Shown here piece by piece: positions 17,118-23,026 of a stretch of DNA of 27,601 nt. Positions within the stretch are counted from its first letter, which is position 1. The number at the start of each line of letters is the position of its first letter. A program made the position numbers and the translations under genes. The stretch comes from Bacteroidales bacterium (GTDB lineage: Bacteria > Bacteroidota > Bacteroidia > Bacteroidales > UBA932), in the NCBI GenBank assembly GCA_017561265.1, contig JAFZDJ010000006.1:1-27601 (forward strand), read 5' to 3'. The notes below the pieces were generated by a model, which made no database searches, was not told the origin of the DNA, and was given only the letters and a program-made list of their open reading frames with translations.

Positions 17118-17591
17118 ATGGACCATATAAAGAAATATTTGATTTTACCATCTGCATTTCTTGGTCTGGTCGGATCCATTGCCCGTGAATATCTTTTATT
17201 GATCATCCTGGTTGCAGTCGCGATCGTCCTCGACGTGATCTCCGGACTGATCCGGGCCGTTGCAACCGGCGAAGCGATCAGCTCCGAGAAAGGGACGCGC
17301 GGTTTCTGGAAAAAAATGATCCTTTTATTCTCAATGGGGTTCGCGTTTTTCCTGGACGTCGCGACACCGACGATCCTCGAGGTCGTAAAGATCAACCCGC
17401 CGTTCGACCGGTCTCTGATCTTTGGTTGTATCGTTTGTGTATATATCGTCTTGAACGAGTCGATCAGCATATTTGAAAACATTTTGAAAACCAACAATAA
17501 AGCCTTGCCCAAATGGATCAAAAAACTGCTCCAGGGCGCGAAAGAGGAATTAGAAAAGAAAGGGGAGACCGTAAGTGGCAAAGACAAATGA
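17118..17591 (+). CDS. Phage holin (toxin secretion/phage lysis type)
   Basis: 157 residues from ATG 17118, placed by GGAGGG 8 bases upstream. Three to four membrane segments are visible (about 7-22, 25-48, 68-84 and 103-122). The loop with DVISGLIRAVATGEAISSEKG (D39 to G59 region) followed by G-F-W-K-K is the signature of the Phage_holin_4 family. It would form the membrane lesion that releases the endolysin. The C-terminus is a charged, Lys/Glu-rich cytoplasmic tail. The endolysin gene starts inside its last 17 bases. Confidence 0.9.
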   Translation: MDHIKKYLILPSAFLGLVGSIAREYLLLIILVAVAIVLDVISGLIRAVATGEAISSEKGTRGFWKKMILLFSMGFAFFLDVATPTILEVVKINPPFDRSLIFGCIVCVYIVLNESISIFENILKTNNKALPKWIKKLLQGAKEELEKKGETVSGKDK

Positions 17592-18342
17592 GTTTCTAGC
17601 GGACGCATTTGAGCATTACGCCGACGTCCATCGTCCATATATATACGGGACCTACGGAATGATATTGACACCGGAGATCCTCAACCGTTGCGCGTCCATG
17701 TATCCTAAATACTTGTCACCGGCCCGCGTCCAGTATGCAAGGGAACACTATCTCGGAAAGCATACAGACGACTGTCACGGCGGTGTGAAGAATGTCGCAT
17801 GGTTGCCCGGAAACGATTTCGACGCTGATCCGGTGTACAATGCGTCCCAGGACATCTCCGCGGACGCTGCATTCGCACTCGCAAAAACAAAAGGGAAGAT
17901 CGAGACGATCCCGGCGATCCGTGGTCTATGCGTTCGGTATCCCGGACATGTGGGAGTCCTCACGGACCCGAAAAAAGGAATTGTGACCGAATTCCGCGGT
18001 TTCGATTATGGTTGTGTTCGAACTGAACTCAAATCGAGAAAATGGACGGACTGGTATAAACACCCATATTTTGATTATGTGGATCCTAAACCGCAGCCGG
18101 TCGAGACTTGCTCGATCACATTACCGGTATTAAGAAAAGGATCCCAGGGAGAAGAAGTCGAACGACTCCAGCTGATCCTTAATTACTTAAAAGTCACGGA
18201 CGACTCCGGCAATTCTTTGATCGTCGACGGTCATTTCGGTGATAAGACCGCGCAAGCGGTGAAACGCTTCAAAAAATCATATAAACTCGGTTCAACGGAT
18301 GAGGTCAACGTATATACGTGGACCTATCTCATGACCAAATAA
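17575..18342 (+). CDS. Endolysin: NlpC/P60-like peptidase plus PG-binding domain
   Basis: 255 residues, GTG start with AGGGGAG 7 bases upstream. The N-terminal domain has a Cys peptidase arrangement: DDCHGGVK (C67) and RYPGHVGVLT (H125), consistent with an NlpC/P60- or CHAP-like cell-wall hydrolase. Residues about 173-255 are a peptidoglycan-binding type 1 domain (VLRKGSQGEEVERLQLILNY, DGHFGDKTAQAVKRFKKSY). It has no signal peptide, as expected for release through the holin. It ends 40 bases before a strong terminator, closing the late operon. Confidence 0.9.
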   Translation: MAKTNEFLADAFEHYADVHRPYIYGTYGMILTPEILNRCASMYPKYLSPARVQYAREHYLGKHTDDCHGGVKNVAWLPGNDFDADPVYNASQDISADAAFALAKTKGKIETIPAIRGLCVRYPGHVGVLTDPKKGIVTEFRGFDYGCVRTELKSRKWTDWYKHPYFDYVDPKPQPVETCSITLPVLRKGSQGEEVERLQLILNYLKVTDDSGNSLIVDGHFGDKTAQAVKRFKKSYKLGSTDEVNVYTWTYLMTK

Positions 18343-18382
18343 AGACGGTCGCGCGGCTATTGCGGCCGTAACTCCAACATAG

Positions 18383-18420
18383 GACGGTTTCCTGGATCAT
18401 TCCGGGAGACCGTCTTTTTT
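18383..18420 (+). terminator. Rho-independent terminator of the late operon
   Basis: GACGGTTTCCTGGA (18383-18396) pairs with TCCGGGAGACCGTC (18401-18414), 14 bp with two G-T pairs and a TCAT loop. TTTTTT (18415-18420) follows immediately. It lies directly after the endolysin gene. A weaker hairpin sits upstream (18345-18369). Confidence 0.92.
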
Positions 18421-18430
18421 GTTTATATAA

Positions 18431-18520
18431 TGATATAATATACATATAGACGACGGTCCCGGCCTCCTTTACTGGAAAATCTTCTCTCACTACTTGATCG
18501 ACTAGGATCGTCGTTTTGTT
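18431..18520 (+). ncRNA. Candidate small RNA with anti-Shine-Dalgarno loop
   Basis: TGATATAAT (18431-18439) is a perfect extended -10 box, which does not need a -35. From about 18446 the transcript could fold by pairing ACGACGGTCC (18450-18459) with GGATCGTCGT (18505-18514), 10 bp with one G-T pair, followed by TTTGTTT. The long loop exposes CCTCCTTT (18463-18470), identical to the anti-Shine-Dalgarno end of 16S rRNA. No ORF of any size with a ribosome site is seen. It could be a small regulatory RNA pairing with AGGAGG sites, or just the run-off of unused promoter-like AT-rich DNA. Confidence 0.4.
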
Positions 18521-18528
18521 TCCTTTCC

Positions 18529-18573
18529 CCTCCGGACGATCAGGTTAGCACGTCCGGAGGCTTTCTTTATTTC
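18529..18573 (+). terminator. Rho-independent terminator after the candidate RNA
   Basis: CCTCCGGACG (18529-18538) and CGTCCGGAGG (18551-18560) form a perfect 10-bp stem with a 12-base loop, followed by CTTTCTTTATTT. It would end any transcript started at 18431-18439 or escaping the late terminator. Confidence 0.8.
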
Positions 18574-18581
18574 CGTTTCTG

Positions 18582-18658
18582 ATTTTAATTAAGCCGATAG
18601 AACCAGAATCTAATTAAAATGGGTTTTATTTAACTCGTTTAGATAAGATATAACTCGT
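18582..18658. repeat. Inverted and direct repeats, possible integrase arm sites (left)
   Basis: ATTTTAATTA (18582-18591) is perfectly inverted at 18611-18620. TAACTCGT occurs at 18631-18638 and 18651-18658, exactly 20 bp apart, so on the same helix face. Tyrosine integrases bind paired arm-type sites around the attP core, and this region lies 140 to 215 bp from it. The role is inferred. Confidence 0.4.
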
Positions 18659-18750
18659 AAAATCGGGACCTCCGGAGGATGGGTCGAGAAATTCATGTAA
18701 AAATACCGATATTTCTAAAAAATCGTCATTGTTCCAAAATTGATCCAGAC

Positions 18751-18766
18751 CGTTTCACGTGAAACA
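18751..18766. promoter_or_regulatory. parS-like palindrome
   Basis: CGTTTCACGTGAAACA matches the conserved bacterial chromosomal parS sequence TGTTTCACGTGAAACA at 15 of 16 positions. The inner 14 bases (18752-18765) are a perfect palindrome. It lies 31 bp from the attP core. No parA or parB gene is seen in the window, so a host ParB would be the binding partner, if any. Confidence 0.6.
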
Positions 18767-18768
18767 AT

Positions 18769-18793
18769 AAAACGCCCTAAAATAGGGCGTTTT
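18769..18793. terminator. Bidirectional terminator carried with the attP core
   Basis: AAAACGCCCTA (18769-18779) and its complement (18783-18793) form a perfect 11-bp stem with an AAA loop, and A/T runs flank both sides. On the minus strand it lies 4 bases after the CCA of the tRNA-like 3' end, exactly where a host tmRNA or tRNA terminator would be. It probably replaces the host terminator after integration. Confidence 0.75.
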
Positions 18794-18796
18794 GGA

Positions 18797-18830
18797 TGGT
18801 GGAGGCGAGGAGAATCGAAATCCTCGTTGC
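18797..18830 (-). other. attP core resembling a tmRNA/tRNA 3' end
   Basis: Read on the minus strand the site ends in CTCCTCGCCTCCACCA with a preceding TTCGATT T-loop: a complete 3' acceptor, discriminator and CCA. The acceptor strand CGCCTCC has U at position 70, which would give the G3-U70 pair typical of tmRNA and tRNA-Ala. The 5' side of the T-stem does not close at position 53 (T instead of G, base 18820), and no tRNA body is present upstream. So only the 3' part, 18797 to about 18819, is host-like, as expected for an attP that restores the gene's 3' end on integration. ssrA is my best guess for the target. Confidence 0.7.
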
Positions 18831-18840
18831 ACAATTTCAC

Positions 18841-18955
18841 GAAATCTTGAAATCTTGCAAACCGTTGAAAATAGGCGATTTAAGATTTTCTAGCATTTCA
18901 TTAGAAATAACATAATGATATAGCATTGTACCAAAAATGGTACCAGAATTGATCC
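18841..18955. repeat. Repeats right of attP, possible integrase arm sites
   Basis: GAAATCTT is repeated in tandem (18841-18856) and inverted nearby as AAGATTTTC (about 18882-18890). GTACCA and TGGTAC form a palindrome (18928-18943). CCAGAATTGATCC (18943-18955) repeats CCAAAATTGATCC (18734-18746) with one mismatch, so the two copies flank the att core. These fit arm-type integrase sites; none is tested. No gene is supported in this stretch. Confidence 0.4.
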
Positions 18956-18990
18956 GTGAAAAAGCAACATATTGATATATCTTGGAAAGA

Positions 18991-19008
18991 TGTCCAAATA
19001 TTCGGACA
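18991..19008. promoter_or_regulatory. Operator-like palindrome, site 2
   Basis: TGTCC-AAATATTC-GGACA, perfect 5-bp half-sites with the same centre as the sites at 112-131 and 26754-26773. It lies between the att region and the terminator of the integrase operon. A role in integration or excision, or a second binding site of a shared regulator, is possible. Confidence 0.5.
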
Positions 19009-19011
19009 ATA

Positions 19012-19044
19012 GAAAACACCGTCCGGAGGGGTTCCCGACGGTGT
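19012..19044 (-). terminator. Terminator of the repressor-integrase operon
   Basis: On the minus strand ACACCGTC (19044-19037) pairs with GACGGTGT (19023-19016), followed by TTTTCT. It lies 55 bases past the integrase stop. Confidence 0.75.
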
Positions 19045-19098
19045 GAAAGGTGATCAATTCTTTGCAGCGAACAAGTGAATCGTTACCCTAGACTTTTA

Positions 19099-20187
19099 TT
19101 ATACCATATCTCCGGAGGAAATCTTCGGAAAGTTAATGTCGATGATTTGCGCGGCCTGCTTCAGCTCCTCTCCGAATGTATGATCATAGACTCCGCCGAT
19201 CGTTTTCATGGACGATCCGTGGCCTACATATCGCTTGAGCATGGACTCGGGCATACTGTTTTTCATGATCGAGATAAATGTATGTCTGCCGGCCGAATAA
19301 GGCGAACCGGGGAGATCGCGTTCAGCTGCGATCCTCAACCAGTTATTTCTTAATGTCGACTGCGAAAGCGGTCCTCCGGATTTACTGCAAAAGATCCAGT
19401 CGGTCCGGAGGGGTTTATTTCTGATCACGTTCTCGTCGATAATGCTCCGGGCGATATTGTTTAAGTAGATCTGACGGCGGGCGCGTTCGTTCTTTCCCTC
19501 GGTGATCTCGTTTCTGTTATTGATAGATCTATTGATCGTCAGGACTCCTCCGGATATGTCCGAGACTTTGATTCCGAGGATCTCTCCCGTTCTTAAACCG
19601 GTCACGCAGCCGAAACGAAATATATTTATATACCAGTCGCCGTCAGAGGGACCCGAAAAGAGCCTCCGGAGATCGTCTGGTTGTAATATCTCTTTTTCTT
19701 TCTTCGGGGCGTTTTTGGGTATAAATAGCTCGCCTCGGAGAGGATCCATATAATTAGCCGCAACGCAATATTTCACAAATTGAGTGATCGCGCTCCGGAG
19801 GTTCAATAATGTTTTATGAGAAAGGGCCGTTTTTCCCGAAACGGATTTCGCTTTTGAGATAACATTCTGGAAATCGATCACGGTCAAATTCCGGAGGATC
19901 TCTTTTCCGATCTTCGGGAGGATGTAGTTTCTCCCGTATTTATCTATTTGTATATAGGAATCGCCGCGGCCGTTTTTGTCGATCACGTACTGGAGGAAAT
20001 GCGACCAGGCGTCCGAGACCAGGACGACGGAAGGATCGTGTCCCTCGGTAAAGTCACGGTATTTCCGGAGGACCTCTTTTTTCCCGGCGATCCCTGGTTT
20101 ACTAGACGTAAATCGGCGGATCCGGCCGTTGACGGATGTCCGGATGGACCATCTTTTCTCTTTTTCGATCCAGATCGGAGAGGCCAT
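19099..20187 (-). CDS. Tyrosine-family integrase
   Basis: 362 residues, the usual length for a phage integrase with arm-binding, core-binding and catalytic domains. The catalytic half shows R199 in TGLRTGE, R301-H302 in AGRHTF, H313 in YVGHGS and the nucleophile Y324 in VYDHTF. The first residue of the usual H-x-x-R box is Ser298, an odd substitution. The ATG is 1 base after the repressor stop with GGAGGG upstream, so both are co-transcribed and integrase is made with the repressor. It would recombine the attP next to its 3' end with the host tmRNA/tRNA site. No excisionase is recognised, though a small HTH protein at 20993 could serve. Confidence 0.93.
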   Translation of the reverse strand: MASPIWIEKEKRWSIRTSVNGRIRRFTSSKPGIAGKKEVLRKYRDFTEGHDPSVVLVSDAWSHFLQYVIDKNGRGDSYIQIDKYGRNYILPKIGKEILRNLTVIDFQNVISKAKSVSGKTALSHKTLLNLRSAITQFVKYCVAANYMDPLRGELFIPKNAPKKEKEILQPDDLRRLFSGPSDGDWYINIFRFGCVTGLRTGEILGIKVSDISGGVLTINRSINNRNEITEGKNERARRQIYLNNIARSIIDENVIRNKPLRTDWIFCSKSGGPLSQSTLRNNWLRIAAERDLPGSPYSAGRHTFISIMKNSMPESMLKRYVGHGSSMKTIGGVYDHTFGEELKQAAQIIDINFPKISSGDMV

Positions 20188-20188
20188 T

Positions 20189-20515
20189 TTATTTTCCCTC
20201 CAGTAACTTGAAATACAATTCCGCGAACTTTACCAGGTCGGCGGGATCCTTGTCCTCGAACTTTTCCGCGATCGCCCATATCTTTTTATCCTCATCCCGG
20301 AGGCCGAGGAGATCAAATGGTTGTACTTGCAGCGCAACGCAGAAATCCATTAGTTTTGATAAAGGGATCGTCTGGTTTCCTTTCTCGATCGAGGAGATCG
20401 CCGCCGACGATGTATAGCCGAGTTTGTCCGCTAATTCCTTTTGAGTCATTTTGAGCAATGACCGATAATATTTAACTCTTGCACCGAATAACGCATTATA
20501 CGTTCTTTCATTCAT
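20189..20515 (-). CDS. CI-like repressor, XRE-family HTH
   Basis: 108 residues. An N-terminal helix-turn-helix (MTQKELADKLGYTSSAAISSIEKG, residues 24-47, quoted in part) is the XRE/Cro-CI type and is followed by a helical C-terminal tail with no LexA-type peptidase. Inactivation on induction must therefore differ from lambda CI. AAGGGAGG precedes the ATG on the minus strand. It is the first gene of the leftward operon, facing the Cro-like gene across a 156-bp control region. Confidence 0.88.
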   Translation of the reverse strand: MNERTYNALFGARVKYYRSLLKMTQKELADKLGYTSSAAISSIEKGNQTIPLSKLMDFCVALQVQPFDLLGLRDEDKKIWAIAEKFEDKDPADLVKFAELYFKLLEGK

Positions 20516-20671
20516 GATCAGATTATCCTCCCTTGTTTCCGTATTGTAACACGGATGTAATCATAAATTACAATTAAACTAAAAATTGACTAGAAATTTC
20601 TATTGAAATTGTCCGTTTTGCAAACTAGAATAAATATACAAATTAAATTTGAATTGAGGAGGGGTGGTAAA
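20516..20671. promoter_or_regulatory. Divergent lysis/lysogeny control region
   Basis: Rightward promoter: TTGAAA (20603-20608), 17-base spacer, TAGAAT (20626-20631). Leftward promoter: TTGTAA (complement of 20568-20573), 19-base spacer, TACAAT (complement of 20543-20548). A perfect 12-bp palindrome TAGAAATTTCTA (20591-20602) abuts the rightward -35 and is a likely repressor operator. A TTGTCC half-site of the genome-wide GGACA motif lies within the rightward spacer (20610-20615). AT content is much higher than in the coding DNA. Confidence 0.75.
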
Positions 20672-20911
20672 TTGAAAAAAGAGACGAGCGGACTCGATAA
20701 GGAAATCTCATCCAGACTCCGGATGAAACTTTATGAGAAGCGGATCAAGAATAAGGACGTCGCGCAGCTGATCGGAGTCTCGGATTTTACCGTTTCACAG
20801 AAATTAAATGGAAAATCGGGTTTTACCCTCGGAGAATTCGCAAAGATCGCCGCGAAATATCAGTTTTCCGCGACGGATGTTTTCACAGTTATTCAACATG
20901 AGATTTTTTAA
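20672..20911 (+). CDS. Cro-like HTH regulator
   Basis: 79 residues from TTG 20672, preferred because GAGGAGGGG (20656-20664) is 7 bases upstream; longer reading would start inside the promoter. The HTH is RIKNKDVAQLIGVSDFTVSQ (residues about 25-44), followed by KLNGKSGFTLGEFAKIAAKY. As the first rightward gene opposite the repressor it probably acts as Cro or an antirepressor of lysogeny. Its C-terminus is hydrophobic (TDVFTVIQHEIF). Confidence 0.8.
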   Translation: MKKETSGLDKEISSRLRMKLYEKRIKNKDVAQLIGVSDFTVSQKLNGKSGFTLGEFAKIAAKYQFSATDVFTVIQHEIF

Positions 20912-20992
20912 TACTCGGAAATTCAAATCAAATTTGAGTTTTCAACATGATTTTCACAAATTGTGGAAAAGTTAAAAATGGAGGATCGAAAA

Positions 20993-21211
20993 ATGAAAAT
21001 CAGAAAAACATTCCCGGCATTCCCGGAACTGCACAGGTATTACAAATCGTATAAGGATCTCGGAAACGTGATCAACAGATCGGAGAGTTATATCAACAAC
21101 CGTCTGAATGGTCGCGGGTCTTTTTCCGCCCTGGAAAAGAAAATGATAATCCTGGACATGGGACTGACTCCGGAGGACATTCCGGTAATTTTCGGTGAGG
21201 AGGTAGCGTGA
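20993..21211 (+). CDS. Small HTH-like DNA-binding protein
   Basis: 72 residues from ATG 20993, which GGAGG (20980-20984) precedes by 8 bases. The RYYKSYKDLGNVINRSESYI segment followed by NNRLNGRGSFSALEKKMI resembles the HTH of the Cro-like gene just upstream (NRLNG/QKLNG turn), so a second regulator or excisionase-type protein is likely. A 6-bp inverted repeat TCAAAT/ATTTGA (20923-20937) and a TTTTCACAA/TTGTGGAAAA dyad (20951-20970) in the gap before it may be its operators. Confidence 0.65.
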   Translation: MKIRKTFPAFPELHRYYKSYKDLGNVINRSESYINNRLNGRGSFSALEKKMIILDMGLTPEDIPVIFGEEVA

Positions 21212-21212
21212 T

Positions 21213-21809
21213 ATGGAGTGGGACGAGATCAACCGACGGATCAAGAACGGAACGACGATCCAGATCCTCGCGGATCTTGACGGGATCAATTATAACGCAA
21301 TGGTCCAGAAAATCAGATGGCACGAAAAGAAAGACGGAAAACAGTATATAACGCCGGAAATGTGTCGGCCGAGTCACCGAAAGGAGCTGATCAAGCAAAT
21401 GAACGCGGGCAAGGTAATCAAACAGTCAACAAAAGATACGGCGGAGCGGATCCAGGAAAAGCAGATCCATCCGGAGACGAGAATTCCGAAAAAGTGTATC
21501 GACTGCGTTTCGTTTTGTCCTGGTTTCTATTGTGAAGAATTCGACAAAGACATCGAAAATGTCCTCGAGGCGGAAAATTGTCAGTGCTATTACCGGAAAA
21601 ATGAAAAAACGGACAATGTCCGGACAATGTCCGAACCGGTCGCGAAAGAGTCGGTCGACGTCTCTCCGGCGATCCTGATCGAGATCAAAGCGAAGATCGC
21701 AAAGTTAAATACCGAGGCCGCATTACTCAAAAAGAGGGCGGAGGAATGGGAGAAGGTCCTCGCCCTGGTAATGAATAACGGAAAAGTGGAGGTCGGCGAA
21801 AATGTGTGA
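21213..21809 (+). CDS. HTH, Cys-rich and coiled-coil protein, function unknown
   Basis: 198 residues. Three parts are visible: an N-terminal HTH-like helix pair (TTIQILADLDGINYNAMVQK, about 14-33), a Cys cluster at about 94-124 (CIDCVSFCPGFYC and CQCYY) that may bind zinc or an Fe-S centre, and a C-terminal coiled coil (ILIEIKAKIAKLNTEAALLK, about 154-173). The DNVRTMSE stretch between them (about 133-140) is encoded by two tandem GGACAATGTCC palindromes. GAGGAGG (21198-21204) is the ribosome site. It sits in the early operon before the replisome organizer. Confidence 0.6.
   Translation: MEWDEINRRIKNGTTIQILADLDGINYNAMVQKIRWHEKKDGKQYITPEMCRPSHRKELIKQMNAGKVIKQSTKDTAERIQEKQIHPETRIPKKCIDCVSFCPGFYCEEFDKDIENVLEAENCQCYYRKNEKTDNVRTMSEPVAKESVDVSPAILIEIKAKIAKLNTEAALLKKRAEEWEKVLALVMNNGKVEVGENV
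21611..21632. repeat. Two tandem 11-bp palindromes inside a gene
   Basis: GGACAATGTCC occurs at 21611-21621 and directly again at 21622-21632. The unit is the same as in the probable origin at 22403-22435 and at 21976-21986. Being exact and head-to-tail in coding DNA it is unlikely to be chance, and the codons spell DNVRTMS. Confidence 0.75.
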
Positions 21810-22026
21810 TCCGTATTGTTACCCGAAAGACGGTTCCGATCTGGAGTGGGACCAGCTGATCGAGGAGCCGGAGGAGATCAGAACAAACGAGGAATTGTTA
21901 TCAATGGTTTGTGACGATCTCTGCAAATTCCCGAGTCTCCCGAGTATATCTTCACAGAAACTCGAACAGATCTGCGGACATTGTCCGCTAAAAGAAATAG
22001 AAAAGAGAATGGAGGAGCAGAAATGA
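21802..22026 (+). CDS. Small Cys-rich protein
   Basis: 74 residues; starts inside the last 8 bases of the previous gene with GGAGG 9 bases upstream. Cys pairs at the N-terminus (CDPYCYP) and later (CDDLC, CGHCPLKE) suggest a metal-binding fold. It is acidic (LIEEPEEIRTNEELL). It overlaps the replisome organizer by 4 bases. Function is unknown. Confidence 0.6.
   Translation: MCDPYCYPKDGSDLEWDQLIEEPEEIRTNEELLSMVCDDLCKFPSLPSISSQKLEQICGHCPLKEIEKRMEEQK
21974..21988. repeat. Perfect inverted repeat containing the 11-bp palindrome
   Basis: GCGGACATTGTCCGC: a 15-bp dyad with GGACATTGTCC (21976-21986) in its centre. It lies 35 bases before the replisome organizer start and 415 bases before the tandem array, so it may be an autoregulatory operator of the initiator. 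Confidence 0.65.
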
Positions 22027-22850
22027 AAGAACAGAGAATCTACTGGATAAAGCACCCGGTCGACTACTACGAGCGGCCGGAAATCATCATGATCCAGGCA
22101 AAAGGCGCGGAGGGTTATGTCATTTTGGCATTGTTTGACAAGCTGGTCCTGCAAGCTGCAAAGAATGACAACCGGGTCCGTTTCAATGAATACGAGCCGA
22201 TGAAACCCGAATACATGTCCGCGATCTATAGGATCCCGCTCGAATATATCGAGTCCGGCCTCAAAGAACTTTCACGTTTTCACATGATCGAGACCCTCGC
22301 GGACGGAACGATCATGATACCGGACATCGAGGATTATATCGGTTCGGAGACACCGGACGCAGCTCGGAAAAGAGAAGAACGGGCGGAGAAAAAAGAGAAT
22401 TCGGACAACGTCCGGACATTGTCCGGACAACGTCCTATAGATAAAGAGAAAGAGAAAGATATAGATATTTCTAAGAAAGAAATATTAAAGAAAGAAAATT
22501 CCGAAAAATCAAATCAGCCTCCAACGCTGGAGGAGGTAACAGATTTTGTTAGTCGGAATAAATTCAAGGTTGACCCTAAAGAGTTTATCGCATATTACGC
22601 TGCTATGGGATGGAAACGGGGAGCGACGAATGTCGCGCGTTTCTGGAAAGAGAATGTCGAACTTTGGCACATAAGGAATATGAAACTCAAAACACCGGCC
22701 GGAGGAGTCCAGGTAAAAGAACCGGGACTCGGAAAGATGGTCGATAAAGATAACATTCCGTATATGCAGAACACGTATGATCAGGAACACTACAAACGGA
22801 AAGAGGCTCAAAGCCTCGAGGAGCTGGACGCATTACTGGAGGCAACATGA
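22023..22850 (+). CDS. Phage replisome organizer (DUF4373-type initiator)
   Basis: 275 residues from ATG 22023 with GGAGGAG 6 bases upstream. The N-terminal winged-helix domain opens with QRIYWIKHPVDYYERPEIIM (residues 4-23), typical of Clostridia replisome organizers, followed by IPLEYIESGLKELSRFHMIE. The linker (about 115-165) is charged and low in complexity and is encoded by the iteron array and AT-rich stretch. The C-terminal third (LEEVTDFVSRNKFKVDPKEF, about 172-191) has the GWKRG..NVARFWKE pattern of DnaD-like helicase-loader partners. It would bind the origin in its own gene and recruit host helicase. Confidence 0.85.
   Translation: MKEQRIYWIKHPVDYYERPEIIMIQAKGAEGYVILALFDKLVLQAAKNDNRVRFNEYEPMKPEYMSAIYRIPLEYIESGLKELSRFHMIETLADGTIMIPDIEDYIGSETPDAARKREERAEKKENSDNVRTLSGQRPIDKEKEKDIDISKKEILKKENSEKSNQPPTLEEVTDFVSRNKFKVDPKEFIAYYAAMGWKRGATNVARFWKENVELWHIRNMKLKTPAGGVQVKEPGLGKMVDKDNIPYMQNTYDQEHYKRKEAQSLEELDALLEAT
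22403..22515. other. Probable replication origin inside the replisome organizer gene
   Basis: Three contiguous 11-bp units with no spacer: GGACAACGTCC (22403-22413), GGACATTGTCC (22414-22424), GGACAACGTCC (22425-22435). About 80 bases of AT- and purine-rich DNA follow (22436-22515), in contrast to the flanking coding DNA. Iterons followed by an AT-rich unwinding zone inside the initiator gene is the layout of lambda ori within gene O. The encoded protein linker (DNVRTLSGQRP then Lys/Glu-rich) is tolerant of such a constraint. Confidence 0.7.
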
Positions 22851-23026
22851 CGGATTTCAAAAGCGAACTCGACGCGAACCAGGAAAGGATCAACAAAGCA
22901 TACGACGCAGCGACCTATCTCGTAAATTATTGTAAGGTGACGGGGTGTCTATATTGTCCGTTCCTGGTCGAGGACCGGTGCGACATAGGAAATCCTAAAG
23001 AATGGGGAAAGGCGGAAAAGAAATGA
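22847..23026 (+). CDS. Small Cys-rich protein
   Basis: 59 residues, ATGA overlap with the replisome organizer stop, and an overlap of 4 bases with the SSB start. Four Cys residues in two pairs near the C-terminus (YCKVTGCLYCPF and DRCD) suggest a zinc finger. A helix with DANQERINKAYDAATYLV precedes them. GGAGG lies in the end of the previous gene. Function is unknown; it may be a replication accessory. Confidence 0.65.
   Translation: MTDFKSELDANQERINKAYDAATYLVNYCKVTGCLYCPFLVEDRCDIGNPKEWGKAEKK

Noticed and set aside
18471..18500. CRISPR-like array in the gene-free interval
   Set aside because: No regularly spaced repeats of suitable length are seen here or elsewhere in the window.
18797..18900. 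Complete tRNA gene on the minus strand
   Set aside because: Only the 3' T-loop, acceptor and CCA are present. No D-arm, anticodon arm or 5' acceptor strand is found, and the T-stem is mismatched, so it is an att core and not a gene.
18837..19019. 60-residue minus-strand ORF next to attP
   Set aside because: It covers the repeats, palindromes and operator right of attP, and has no ribosome site.
20603..20671. Longer N-terminus for the Cro-like protein
   Set aside because: It would start within the -35 box of its own promoter; TTG 20672 has a strong, well-spaced ribosome site.
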